Assembly: GCA_030272155.1 (NCBI GenBank)
Contig: CP126191.1
Location: 1,324,501 to 1,388,500, forward strand
Direction: 5' to 3'
Length of the DNA stretch: 64,000 nucleotides
DNA from: Tetradesmus obliquus
Lineage: Eukaryota > Chlorophyta > Chlorophyceae > Sphaeropleales > Scenedesmaceae
Part shown: in pieces, positions 21,655 to 33,681 of the stretch
Numbering within the stretch: the stretch's first letter is position 1
How the letters are laid out: every line of letters begins with the position of its first letter
Position numbers and translations under genes: made by a program
The notes under the pieces: model-generated
The model's database searches: none
Told to the model about the DNA's origin: nothing
The model's input: only the letters and a program-made list of their open reading frames with translations

Positions 21655-24600
21655 ATGAGAGGCCCCAACGTGATTTACGTTGGCAACCTGCCCAACGATA
21701 TTAAGGAGAGGGAGCTGCAGGAGCTGTTCGAGAAGGTGAGCTCTGCTCATGGAACAGCAGCACAGGCTGCATATGAGCTCAAACATATGTGCAGTTGTCG
21801 AATAGATGAAAGATCATCAGTGTAGGCTTGATTTGCTGTCCTGCTGCTTGTTGTGACCTGTGCTCAGCTTCCGTCTGCTCTTGCTTGCTGCTGCTACACA
21901 GTTCGGCAGCATCCGTGCCATCGACATCAAGATCCCACCTCGCCCTCCACCCTTCGCCTTCATTGAGTTTAATGAGGCCAGGTAAGGCGCACCGGCTGCG
22001 CGCTAAGCACATGTCGGAGTTGACCAGCAGCAGCTGCTTTCCCTCTCTTGCTGCCCCTGCAGTCATGTTCACCTGCAGCTCTTGGCTGATCTGTTGTACC
22101 CCTTTACCACGCTTGCTATTGCAGGGACGCTGAGGATGCAGCACAGGCGCGCGATGGCTATGACTTCTATGGCACAACACTGCGTGTTGAGCTGGCCAGG
22201 GGCGGCAGGCCCTCGGGGGGCCCGCGGGGCGGTGATTTTGGTGGCCGTGGTGGTGGTGGTGGCGCGCGTGGGCCACCGCGTGGCGCACGTGGCAACTTCC
22301 GTGTGCTGATCAAGGGCCTCCCTGCATCAGCCAGCTGGCAGGACCTCAAGGTGTGTGCAGGCAGGGGGAGTGGCTGTGTGGCGTTGCTTCAACTCATGGT
22401 GGCGATCACAGCAGTAGGCATGTTCACGCCGATGCAAGTTGCTGCGCAGCGTGTCGCTAGCAATTACTGCTGCTGGTCAGGACAGCAGTGTCGTGCTGCG
22501 AGGTGGTGGCCCTCTAGCAGCCGATCCACGTGCTTCAGGGGATGTCAGCCTTGCATGGTGCTTCTGCGAGGCCACTTGACAGTCTGCGTGCATGCGGCAA
22601 ATGGCTGTTGTTTTGAGATGTGCCATAGGCATGCTGCTCATCACGGGCATATTCTCATCGCTTAGTCGCTGAACTGCTTGGGTGTTTCCCTTTCTGCTTG
22701 CAGGACCACTTCCGGCAGTACGTCAAGCCCGCCTTCACTGACGTGTACCGCGACCGCGGTGAGGCAGTCGGCGTGGCTGAATTCGAGACCATGGACGACA
22801 TGCTGTACGCCATCAAGAAGCTGGACGACACTGAGTTCAAGAACCCCTTTGAGAAGAGCTACATCCGCCTGGTGGAGGTGAGCGGTTACTTTTGCACGCG
22901 CATGGTGCATTGTGAGCTTCAGCGCAGACAGGGTATTGTCATTTTCAAGAGAAGATGGTTACCTGCAGCAGAGTGGGACTGCCTAAGATCAAATGATGTT
23001 CAGGTGCCTCCACAGCTGGCTTGAGTACTGTACATGTATCAAAATGCATGCTTCTAAGCTACGTGCGTTGGCTGCTTGCTTGCATGGCTGACATTGGCTG
23101 CTGTGGCTCTCGCTGTGTCCGCCTGCTTGCAGGACAACTCCGGCGGCCGCGGTGGCGGCTATGGCGGAGGTGGTTACGGCGGCGGCGGCGGCGGCTATGG
23201 TGGCGGCGGTCACGGCGGCCGCGGTGACTACGGCGGCCGTGGCCGTGACGACTACGGAGGCCGGGATGACAGGGACCGCGAGCGCAGGCGCAGCCCAACC
23301 CCTAGTCGCAGCAGGAGCCGCTCTCGCAGCAGGAGCAGGTGAGCGCAGGGCACGGGACATTGGCAGCAGGGGTGAGGGGTTGACAGCACGTGCTCTGCAG
23401 CCCTGCCAGGCACAGCTAGCAGCCTGGGTATCTGTGGGTGACAGTATCCAGCCAACGTCAAGGGTGTTATGGGTTTGGCAGACTAGAAGACTTGCGCAGA
23501 TGCAGTGAAAGCATTCAGCTACTGCACATGCTGTGCCGCAGCCACCTGCATGCAGCAGCCTGTGTGGCCCTAACCGGCGTCTGTTTCACTGTCCGCTGTG
23601 GCAGCTAACACAGTGGGCTGGAGCGAGCTGGGTGGCAGGCTGTTGGGGACTGTTGGGCTGGATTGCGGCGCGAGTGCTGCCGTGGACTGGACTGCTCAGC
23701 ATTGCTGGATGTGCCTGGATGTATGGGCATCGCTCCCCTGTTGAAGTGCTTGCTCAGCCTGTGGAGTGGGGCTGTTCATCTTCTTGGCGGTTTCGTGGCA
23801 GTCTCTTGGAACCCCGTGGCGGATGGTCTGGATGGTCTGGATGGTTCATCGCGTTGGTGCTGGAGCTGTGGCGATTGGGTTTGTTGGATGCATGTTGCTG
23901 CCTGCCTATGCTTGGTCATGGCTTATCTCACAGCTGTGAGGCATGCATGCTGCCTTTGCATGCATGCGGTGTCTCGCTGCATCACCTGCATGCTGGTCTG
24001 TACACCGTGCATGGTGCATGCTTCCCTTGCTGCACGCATGGTTTCTGCATTGGTCTGGCACATGTACATGCAAGCACCTCTCCTGCTTGCAGCTGCTGAG
24101 CGCCTGGAGCAGCAGCTTGGCCTGGCTATGCTTGGCGGGCGGCCATCATGTACTGTGGCCATCATTCGCTGGTGGCGCGAGCTTCAATAGATGATGGTGC
24201 TTGCTCTTTGGGAGCACGGCTTTGGAGCACTTGCTTTTGAGCTGGACGCGTTGGGCTGGTGCTGGGCCAGTGATGGCGTGCGCCTAACGCAGCCTTCCTT
24301 TGTGTGCTGGTGGAGTGCTGGACGTCCTCTTCTGGCTGTTGCATTGGAGGGAGGTGGAGGCGCATCTGTCGCGCTCTGCTGCTGCTGCGGGCTGGATTGG
24401 CCTGGCGGGATGGGGCTGTGGCGTTCAAGCGCTGGCTGCGCATCCCGTGCTGGGCATCCTGAGGCTGCTGCGGGCGGCACAGGGGGTGGCTCGTTGTTAC
24501 TCAGCGCAGCATGCAGCACACTTCGGGGTCCTTCAGCAGCAGCTGCGCTCGGCAGCATTGCTGGGAACATGCACGCAGCCGCAGGCACAGCAGCAGCTGT

Positions 24601-24819
24601 ATCACCGCCTGCTTCCCAACTCCTCGCCCACTCATACCCTGCTTGCCTGCTTTCTCCCGTGTCACTGCCTGCCCTCGCTGCGGTTGCAGGTCTCGCAGCA
24701 AGAGCCCTGTGCGCGCTGCCAGCCCTGTTGCACGCCGCGCAGCATCCCGCTCCCCCTCCCGCAGCAAGAGCAGGAGCAGGTCCCGCAGCAGGAGCAGGTC
24801 TAGGAGCAGGAGCCGCTAA
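21655..24819 (+). CDS. SRSF1: SR splicing factor, SRSF1 / plant SR30-SR34 type
   Basis: Six exons (21655-21735, 21902-21981, 22125-22350, 22704-22877, 23133-23338, 24690-24819) give 298 residues. RRM1 starts at residue 6 with RNP2 IYVGNLP; its RNP1 strand is the variant [12 protein letters not shown] Gly/Arg hinge follows. The pseudo-RRM carries SWQDLKD (124-130), the diagnostic heptapeptide, with intron 3 cutting between K and D. Then come a Gly-Tyr-Arg-rich linker and a C-terminal RS domain. The protein should bind exonic enhancers and help define splice sites in the nucleus. ATG 21655 ([11 protein letters not shown]) matches the family start. The fifth intron, inside the RS-coding part, is 1,351 bp, several times longer than the others; in plant SR genes such long introns often host autoregulatory alternative splicing. 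Confidence 0.97.
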
Positions 24820-27800
24820 GCAGCGGCGCAGCACTGCTGCATGCAGGGTGCCAGGCCTCGCGCCAGTGCAGCGGCAGCTGCAGGCAGACCTGCGCAGCTC
24901 AGCAGTCAGCAGGTGTGGTGCTGCAATGTGCATGCATGCAATTTGATGCTTTGCTGAGGCTATGCTTGCTTAGGCTTTGCTTCAGATTGCAGATGTGACT
25001 GAGCCAGTAGGCTGCAGGGACGCCAGAGTTTGTCTGGTGTAGCTTGGACACCAGGCTGGGTTGATTCCATGGTTGTCGCTGTGGTTGCTTTGCGTGCATG
25101 CGGGCTCTGCTCCGTGGTGTTTTTTCATGCTGCTTGCAGTGTATGATGCCGCTTGTGGGTCAGTGCGCGCTTGTCAACAGTGGCTGTGCCATCAAAGGTG
25201 CTGCTTGCTGCATGACAGGACCACTGTCAACACGACAACGTTGGTCGACATGTTGCTGGCGATGATGGTGATGTTTGTGGGGTTTGTTAGAATTCCTGTA
25301 CAGCCCACGTTGTGCATGTTTGTGTAGCACATCTACTTGTAACATCATCAGACAACATACATATTGTGATTGTCCCCGCGAGTGTTTGACTGTCCCTTTT
25401 CCAGAGTAGTTGATGATGATGACAATGAGCCACAATGGCCATGCCGTTTCAGCTGTTACTGGAGTTGCATCAGCCAGCCAGTCAGCCTGCTTTGCATCAG
25501 CCAGCCAGTCAGCCTGCTTGCATCAGCCAGACAGACGGTAGCCCCCAGTCACATGCAAGTATCCTGAATGTTACAGGAGGTTAAGGGTTTCTGACCAAGT
25601 GCATCTGATAGCTCTAAGTCACAGGCCATGACAGCTGGCCAGCCCCCACCGCTCCTGGCGAGCCGCAACCCTCCCCGTGCGGCGCAAGCGCCCGCCTTTA
25701 CTCCCTACTCCCTTCCTCCAACTTCGCCTCTACCATTTAGACAAAAGAACTACAAAAAAAAGCAGGGCGACTGAACTTAGATATGTCCCTACTCCAGAGC
25801 ATAGGAAAAGGGGAGAGGCGTGTAGCACTGGATATGTCACCTTGTGGCAGTAGACGGCCGCACCGTCTGCACACGCTTGACAGCATTGCAACATACTTTC
25901 TTTCTCTTTTACCAATTACCAAAGTAGGGCCGCAGGCCTACCCACTAAGGAGCCAGACAAGGCTCATGGGGTCCAGAAAGCACTGAGATGACATCTGTAA
26001 TCAAGCAAGATCTAATCAAGATCAAGCGCAAACAGCACACACTGTGCTAAGCGGCATCCACTGCAACCATCATCAGCACCAGCACTGTGCTAAGCAGAGT
26101 CATAGGGGCGCAGCAGGCCCACTCACAATCAAAGCCAAAAGAGGCTCATCTGGTCCAGCAAATCACTGACAAACCTCAGTAGGCCTAAATCAAGCAGAAT
26201 CTGACGCACATACCTGCCAACTCACGGCATATCGTGATTTGTAGCTGTAACTGTTACTGACTCAGCATAACACTTTTGTAACACCTGAACCCAGAAGCGC
26301 AGCCTGCAGGGCCTCAGGCTGACTCCCTTCAGAACAGCTGCACAGAATTGTCCTGCAGGCGTAAACACAAAAGCTGTAACACCTCCATCCCAAACGCACA
26401 ACTCACAACTCACAACTCACGCACAACTCATAGCATGCTGTGGCTGTAGCAGATCACACTAGGAAACCCACAGTGAAGTCTATCTGTCAGCGCTGTGTGT
26501 AGCCTAGCCTGTGTGTAGCCTAGCCCCCCAAAAGAAGACTGAGGCACAAGAAAGCCATCACAGCCCAACACCACCAAGAAACAACCGACAGGCAGAGCAA
26601 GCACAGCACAGCATAAACAATCCTGCAACAAGCACAAAGCCACAGCAACCAGGGACATGCAAATGCAGCACAGCGGTGGTAACAACCCGCACTAAGTTGA
26701 GCCAGTAACCAAGCACCACTCAAAACAGCAGAAACTCAAACAAACACCCAACAAATCAAATGCAAATCACATACTACAGGCGCAGACTGCGACAATGCCA
26801 CGTTGAACTGTGTTGTTGATAGCAACGACCAGCCTGGCAGAATCAGCCGCCTCTGGGGTTCGATCTGCATGACGCCAGCAACGCATACATTGTGCTGCAG
26901 CCATGGCTGCAGCGGCCATTTCTTGGGCGCATGTGGGCCGATCGCGGGCCACATGGCGCCACAACCAGAAAACTACACGGCACCACAACCAGGAAACTAC
27001 ACGGCATTCCACCAATCTAGTGGCGGCTGAAGCACACAGCCACCACACAGCAGCCTCCGCATTCAACGACGTGCGTGAAGAAGAACGCCATATGTGTTTG
27101 ACGCTGAGTGCGGTGTGTGTGCGCCATCAGCCGCATCAGTTCATGACCAAGCACAGATGCATTCTCGTAGCATGATCAGCCAGACGTACGCCAGGCATAC
27201 GGAGCAAACCAGCATATGCCACAGTACCAATCGGGTAAGCATGCCGCAAGAGCCAAGGCACACCCTGTGCCTTGCATACACGACAGCATATGCTAATCAG
27301 ACGGCACAGCGGGCCGGCTCAACAGACACAGGTGACATGAACAGCACGTGCACGTGCAACATTGCCAGAAGGCAACAGGCTCAATGCAGTGCTGGTGCTG
27401 GCACATGTGCTGTCGCAGACTGTGGGACATCCGCTTGAGATCGTTGCCTGCCGGTGTGCGGTCGCTCTGTTTGCGCACCCTGCCATAAGTCAGCTGCCAA
27501 GTTGCACAGCTCGACTGACTGAGCTCAGCACCACACACCAAGGAGAAGGAGAAGATCACGTCGGGTTGCTGTGAAAATGCAGTTTTTGTCCGCCGCCTTA
27601 TGCCTGGCGTGCACCCGCTGGTTATCACGTTTGAAGCCTCCTTCACACTGTCAAGCAACACAAATCCACACATGCAAACCTGGGATCGCATCATGCTGGG
27701 CAAGCGGTGCCCACCTGGCTCGCTGCATTCGTCGCTAGCCGCACAACTCCCTAGGCAAGTCTGACACTCCTGTACAGCAAAGAGTTCACGAATAATGCTC

Positions 27801-28033
27801 AAGTGCATGTGACACGTCCATTGCATCTCCACAGCAAAAGCAGAAGCACAAACTGTGCAAACAATCACCATCGGTCCTGTGACAGTTCTCAACCGCAGCA
27901 TGAACGACTGCTCATCACATACCAGACGCGAGCAGGCCGGTAGACTGATGCACACAGGTGGTTCAAACACTCAGCTTCCCGCTCAAAACCTGGTGCACGG
28001 CAGCTGCTGAGTATCAATCGAGCCCCTCCAACT
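24820..28033. other. Convergent intergenic region with short repeats
   Basis: This lies between the SR stop (+) and the stop of the alanine-rich gene (-), so it holds two 3' UTRs and about 2.5 kb of other sequence. Visible structure: a 25-27 bp unit built on CATCAGCCAGCCAGTCAGCC, nearly three copies at 25467-25535; two diverged copies of a block around GGCTCATnnGGTCCAG at 25961 and 26137; short ACAACTC repeats near 26400; and a doubled 24-bp block (CACGGCACCACAACCAGGAA) at 26960-27005. The 225-residue minus frame at 27293-27970 has no domain, splice structure or sensible composition. It may be old mobile-element debris, but I cannot name one. Confidence 0.4.
25338..25342 (+). terminator. TGTAA poly(A) signal candidate for the SR gene
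   Basis: TGTAA is the usual green-algal polyadenylation signal. This copy lies about 520 bases after the SR stop codon, on the sense strand. Confidence 0.5.
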
Positions 28034-28190
28034 TCAGGCTTCCCACCAGCAGAGCTCCTTACGCTGGCGCGCAATAACTGCGCTGCGCAACGCTGTGTGC
28101 TGCTCGATGTTAGCGTCAATGCGCGCTTGCACGTGGGCAGGCAGTGGCGTTACATTGCCGGGAGGCAGCGCCTCCAGCGCTGCAATGCAT

Positions 28191-28233
<43 letters not shown>

Positions 28234-30037
28234 GAGACAACATGTTATGCGTTGGGGGCGGTGGTGCCGTGCTGTCATCATTGAGCAGCGGGGTGGGAGC
28301 TGCCTCCGACTTGCACGGCCCGGCATGTGGCTGCTGGCTGCCTTGCGCGCAGGCGCGATGCTGATTGCAAGCGCGGGCAGAAGCTTTGTTTTGATCTTGC
28401 AGTTCAATCAAGATTCAGGTAGGGCTGCAGTTCCCAGACATGCACAAAGCGACAGTGCAGCAAGCACAGCGCAGCCAAGCACAACATACACTGCAAGGAG
28501 CGGCTCGCGAATTGATCATGTGCTGTTATGTGCAGTTGTTACGGACAGTGCTGCTCCTGGTTGCATTGAGCAGGACGCACCTTCTGCCATTGCAGCGGGC
28601 TCTGGCATGTAGGGGTAGCTTGCAACCCACATCACGGCGTGCTGGTATGGTGTCAGCACATTGCAACAGAAGGTGTTCACCTGCGCATGCCATGGCGGCA
28701 ATGAAACACATGTGTGACAACGCCACTTGGCCATAACAGGCGCCAAGAGACACGTGATCATAGCGTTCCAGGGCAAGCGTCCTGCGCATGTGTAATACTG
28801 CACGGTGAACAGTATTATACGGCTGAAGGGAAGCACTGCTGTGCTGCGCAAGCAGATGTTGGTACTGATCAGCAGCAACCGGCTGCCGACAGCTGCTGCA
28901 AGCTCACCAAATACAGGTTGGTGAAGGAAGAGCTCCAATGCCGCTGCAGCCTGGCGTCAAGCTGCTGCATCGAATCGCTGTTGTGCTGCTCGTCTTCAGC
29001 AGCAGCTGCTATGTGCGCTGCGCCCTGCTGCTGCCCACTGCTCCCATCCACAGATATGCCAGGGCCGCTGCTGCTGTGTCCACCGCTCGTCCTGCCCGTG
29101 CCAGTGTTGCTGTTGGGAGCCTTGCCGCTGCTGCCGGCCGCTGCTGCTGGCACTGCGGCCGTCGTTGCCGCCGTTGCTTGACTGCAGTGTGTGCTTGCTG
29201 CAGCACTGCTAAAGCCCGCTGCTGCTGCTGCTGCTGCTGCTGCAGGTGGCGGCGGCTCAGCGCTTGCCGGCGCTGCTGCAGCTGTTATTTGTTCACCGTG
29301 CTTGGCGTATGTTTGGGCAACAGCGGACAGGCTGAACTCCTTGGTGCGCTGCACCAGATCCAGGCCTGCTGCCGTGGAAGCCCTGGGCAGGCAGCAGCAG
29401 CAGCAGCAGCAGCATGCATCACACACCACTCAAGTTGCACATGGCTCGCTCGCAGCGCCTCACACCATCACACACACGGCCAACTATTGTAGCCGTGACA
29501 CTGAGCATCCACTGTCACCAGCCAAGCAGTGTTGCAACCCTCTGCAGCAGCACGGTCACCATGGCATTAGAACACACGTGGCACAACTAGACAGCCGGCT
29601 GCTACTACTGTTCCGCCAATCAAGCAGCCTCACAACCAAGCAACTGCTAGAATCTTCACACCGTGAAGCTCACACCGTGAACCTCACACCGTGAACCCCA
29701 CACCGTGAGCCTCACACCGTGAACCTCACACCGTGAACCCCACACAGTGAACCTCACAGCGTGAGCCTTACACCGTGTACCTCACACCGTGAACATCACA
29801 CCGTGAACTTCACACCGTGAAATTCACACCGTGAACCTCACACCGTGAACCTCACACCGTGAACCTCACCGGTTGAGGCGCCTGAACTCCCGCAGTGCCA
29901 TTTTGAAGTGCAGCACCTGCGCAGGGCTGAGGTGAAGCTTGTCCACAACACACCGCCAGAAGTGAGCGCTCGGCCGCTCAAACTGCATGGTCTCCCAGTT
30001 CATAGAGCCTGCAGCGGCAGCAGCAGCAGCAGCAGCC

Positions 30038-30082
<45 letters not shown>

Positions 30083-31727
30083 CCATCACCAGCAGCAGCA
30101 GTGGCAAGCATGGTCGCACGGTTTGCAGCCATCGGACAAGGTAACCTCAGCCATACAAAACTGTTGTAGCTTACTGCAACACTGTTCGTCTGTAACTGCT
30201 GAAGCCGCACGCTGCAGCATGACGCAACTTGCCCGCGTCTGCCAGTGACATCAAAGACACGTTTTGAACCCCATGCGCATCAGCGTGGCGATTACTCCAG
30301 CATGTGTGCGGTGCAAATTGCGTCAACGCCGCTAGCTTGCACGCACGTGCTTCAGTTGTGTCAGCAACGCCCTCGCACCTGCTGCCAGCGCGCGATGGAG
30401 TGGTGCAGCAGCGCTGCCTGAGTCTGGGTGCCCTGCCGGCACAGTGCCTCAACCAGCAAACGCATCGGGTCTTGCTCCCAGGGCAAGTTCACGTCACCCT
30501 CAGATGACAGCGCGGCTGCTGCAGCTACTGCTGTTGCACAGCTCGCAGCGCCTGCTGAGCCAGTCACGCTCGAGCAGGGCAGCTGCTGCTGGGACCCAGG
30601 CTTGCAGGAAGCCGTCTGCCGCAGCAGTTCACCTGTCAGGGCTGTTGGGTTGACGCCCGCTGCTGCTGCAGCCGCTGCTGAGATGCCGGGTGCTGGCTGG
30701 CCGACTGCCGCTGCGTCTGTTTGTGCAGCGAGGCATGCCGCCACTGCTGCTGCTGCCTCGAACGCCACTGGGTCGTCCCGGTACAGCTGTGGCGGCCTGT
30801 GGACAAACTCCAGCAGCACGGCAAGCTCGCGGAAGTGGAAGCGGCATAGGCGCACCCTGCAGCAGTTGCAGCGTGGCAGGGCGCGCGCGTCAGTGTAACG
30901 GTCGAGTGACAGAGGTGAAGCGCGGGCTGCCATGGCGGCGCTGTTGGGAGGTGGGTGGTGGGTGCAGCTGCTGCTGCCAATGTCTTTGGGATAAGATCAT
31001 GGCAGGCAGGAAGGCCGGCAGAGACATGACAGCCCTGCTTGTTGATCATTTCCTGCAGAGCGCTGCCCGCGCCTGCGCAGCACAGCGTGTATGCGGCACA
31101 GCACAGAACCCCTGGGGGTTGCTTGGCCTTACCAGTCCTCTGTTGTCATGGAGAGCACCTGCTGCAGCAGCTGCGGCGTAGCAGCATCCACCAGCCTGAA
31201 ACAGCCGTGCAGGCTGTACTGGTTCTGGTGCGGCAGCTGCGCTTCATCTGCTGCTGAGGGCGGCTCCTGCAGGTCCTGCTCCAGCTGGCCGGGGTCCATG
31301 CCATACAGCCAGGACCAATGCTTCTGCAGCTGCTCCTGAACACATGCCTGTGAGGATATAAGGTCACACAGGAAAATTGCTCGTTCCTGGATGATTCGGC
31401 GCTCATCTAGCGCTTCCTGCACAACAGTAGCAGAAGCAGCTTGTGAGCCAGTTGAGCAGCAGCGAACCACGTCTGCTCAGTTGCTGCGGCTGCTACATTG
31501 CCCGCAGCAACCCAACGGAATCGTGCAAACTGATCACATCGTTCAGCTGAACCGCACAAGACGCTGCAGCGCATGTAAGAACGCCAACTATGCGTCCGTT
31601 CTCGCACCAGAAGCTGAGCTCCAGCCTGATCCAGCTTGTGCAGCTCTTTGTCGAGCGCTTCTTTGTAAGCACCTTTACTTTTTATAAGGGGACGACACGG
31701 GCCTATCTTTGCTCGAGAAGACGACAT
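28034..31727 (-). CDS. Alanine-rich multi-exon protein of unknown function
   Basis: Exons 31608-31727, 31133-31416, 30379-30856, 29870-30189, 28908-29382 and 28034-28360 join in phase to 667 residues. Best-supported parts: the second exon, charged and helical (ERRIIQERAIFLCDLISSQ, then WSWLYGMDPGQLEQDL); the junction VLSMTTEDW to VRLCRFHFRELAVLLEF (residues 130-150); and LSPAQVLHFKMALREFRRLN joined to ASTAAGLDLVQRTKEF. The remainder is Ala/Ser/Gln-rich, including a polyalanine run from a GCT repeat. It is somewhat like the regulatory part of algal bZIP-type proteins, but I see no basic region and assign no function. The first exon is doubtful because its codons include a TATAAAA motif (31681-31687) that could instead be the promoter. 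The start of the last exon (CAATCAG|CATCGC) is also a choice among several. Confidence 0.6.
29655..29864 (-). repeat. 14-bp minisatellite, 15 units, beginning at a 5' splice site
   Basis: Fifteen tandem 14-bp units (plus strand CTCACACCGTGAAC and close variants) fill the start of an intron of the alanine-rich gene. On the sense strand the exon ends AACCG|GTGAGGTTCACGG, and the repeat continues with GTGAGGTTCACGGT-type units, so most units carry a near copy of the donor. Confidence 0.95.
30015..30081 (-). repeat. GCT/CTG triplet tract, coding polyalanine or intronic
   Basis: On the minus strand about 20 GCT triplets, with two GCG/GCC interruptions, precede GGCTCTATGAACTGG. If the acceptor at 30190 is used they encode polyalanine. 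If the CTGCAG at 30009-30014 is used they are intronic, but then the phase with the preceding exon does not match. I therefore favour coding. Confidence 0.7.
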
Positions 31728-33681
31728 GAGATTCAGCTCTCGAGCGCTCGATTTCCCTCATTAATGTGCATCTAAAGGGCAGGCTTGCGTGTCGCCAACT
31801 CCCCCTAGTTATGACACCCAGCCGTTTTGAGGAACCACTTCTGGCCGCTGCACAGAGTTTGCTGTGGTACAAAAGCCACAGATAACTTGCTGTCAGATGA
31901 CATGCTCACCGCTCTCCAGCCGCGCTCCAACAGATGATGATTGAAAGCAACCGTTGATCTATACGAAGTTTGATTGATTCATGCAGGGGTCTCGGGCGTC
32001 ACTATAAACCTAGTCACCGGATGACTGTCACCCGAACAACACCCTTACCGTGGTGCGCGTGTCCACTATGGCAAATAAAGGAGTCTTTCACTCCGTATCC
32101 CGGACGATTGTTTCCTTGCTTTTGTGCGATGCGCGCGCTATTTCACATGCACGCATTATGCAAAGTGCTGAGCTGCTGTCACAGTTGTTGCGCTGCTGTC
32201 CGGCCACCCTCCCACCCCTCCCAGCCGCTACGAGGCACTTCACTACCTTAAATTGCAGTGAGAAGTATATTTTCGTGACGTGCTACGGGATATCACCTGC
32301 CCTTAACCTATGGCAAAGTCAAAACCCCACGACCAAGAACACCAGAAGCCATTGAAAGCCTGGTGATTAGGCAGAACTTGGCTTCGTAAATTGCACATTT
32401 GCCGAACCAAATTGCTGCATAAATTACGGGGCAGTCATTCCGCCCTGATTCGACGTATTTTGAGACTGCCACCGCTCCACGACGCTCTGCAATGCCTGCG
32501 CCTCGCGCGCTCAAAGGTCAGCTATAAAGGTACACCAAGCCATTTAATGCGATGAGCCCTCGCGTGCCGTCATAGCTAAAGTAGGTTCACAGTAATTCGA
32601 GTCGGAAGAGGCGGTGTAACACGAAAAACAACGCTGGCCGGAAGGCCACAGTCTCCGTCCTCATTCTATTCGTCCGGGTAAAGGCCCATCCACAACCCAT
32701 CCACAACACGTTCACAACAGGTCATTCATAGTGCCATTCACAGCAGACTACGGCCATTCACAGGCCATCCACATCCTACATACCCGGTATGATGGGCCAT
32801 TTACAGCCATCATGGCCTGTACACATAGCTGCTGTGTCAGCCACAGATGTGTCAGCCAAAGATGACACAGATGTTACACTTGCCTTGGGTGTTGGCACGC
32901 TGACTTCCCTCTCAGAGGGAGCTTAGTAAGCACTACCGTACGGTAGCATCTTGACCGCCGTGCGGGTGTGCCACACCCCACTGACTGGGCCAGAGTCGAG
33001 GCTGCGCTAGTAACGTTCCCAAACCCACACCCTACTAAAGGTGACCGCAGTGTGCCACACTGTGACAGGTGTCCACAACACCTGTGACAGGTGGTCACCA
33101 GCATGGCAGTGACCGGCAGCAGGTTTGCCCAGCGGTGACATAAGCCAGAGCGAAGTTCATCAATTGGTACTTTGCACTGTTTGTAGCTGAAAATACATAA
33201 CCAATGACCGTGTTGACATGCTCTCTGGCAGCATGTTTGAGTACGGCACCTTTCCCGCCCCTGCATGCAACGATGTGAACCTTGTGCCCATACGGCTGCA
33301 AGGTAAAATCAATCCATCATTCATCAGTAGGGTCTAGCACAGAAATTACTCCTTGAAGTTGAAGATCGGTCCGTGAGCAACACCCTGCTGGTTGAGTAGC
33401 TACAACATACCCCGCATCTACCGGGCGTGGTCGCAACGTTTGGTACCCTGAGCGTTCCAGCAGTGATAGTAGTACCCAGGACACGGGTCAGCGGAGCCAC
33501 GTCCGAGAAAGATGTGCTCGCAACCAGGCTGTAGTAGCACCGCACTGAATCGAGCATAATACTGAGGATTCTTACGATTTTCTGATTGAATGCACGGTTA
33601 AGTTCGGAGCTCAATCACCAAGGATCAAGCATGCATCCCTAGGGCCTGCTGACAGCATACAGAGAAGCCACAGTCCCAGCC
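31728..33681. other. Divergent intergenic region, alanine-rich gene / ARM gene
   Basis: Both neighbouring genes start here and point outward. The left half is less GC-rich than the genes. There is a perfect 14-bp palindrome CTACCGTACGGTAG (32933-32946) and an imperfect inverted repeat around ACAGGTGTCCACAACACCTGT near 33063-33085. On the minus strand at 33115-33301 a frame reads HKVHIVACRGGKGAVLKHAA, which looks protein-like but has no partner exons and is not recognised. Short CCATTCACA-type repeats occur near 32700-32770. Confidence 0.4.
32933..32946. repeat. Perfect 14-bp palindrome
   Basis: CTACCGTACGGTAG reads the same on both strands. It lies in the divergent intergenic region. It could be a dimeric protein-binding site; no function is shown. 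Confidence 0.6.

Noticed and set aside
23533..24190. Long plus-strand frames in intron 5 of the SR gene
   Set aside because: Trp/Cys/Leu-rich, not SR-like, and they would replace the RS domain; better explained as intron sequence.
27293..27970. 225-residue minus-strand frame in the convergent gap
   Set aside because: No domain, no splice sites that extend it, Cys-rich random-looking composition, and no repeat or terminal structure of a mobile element.
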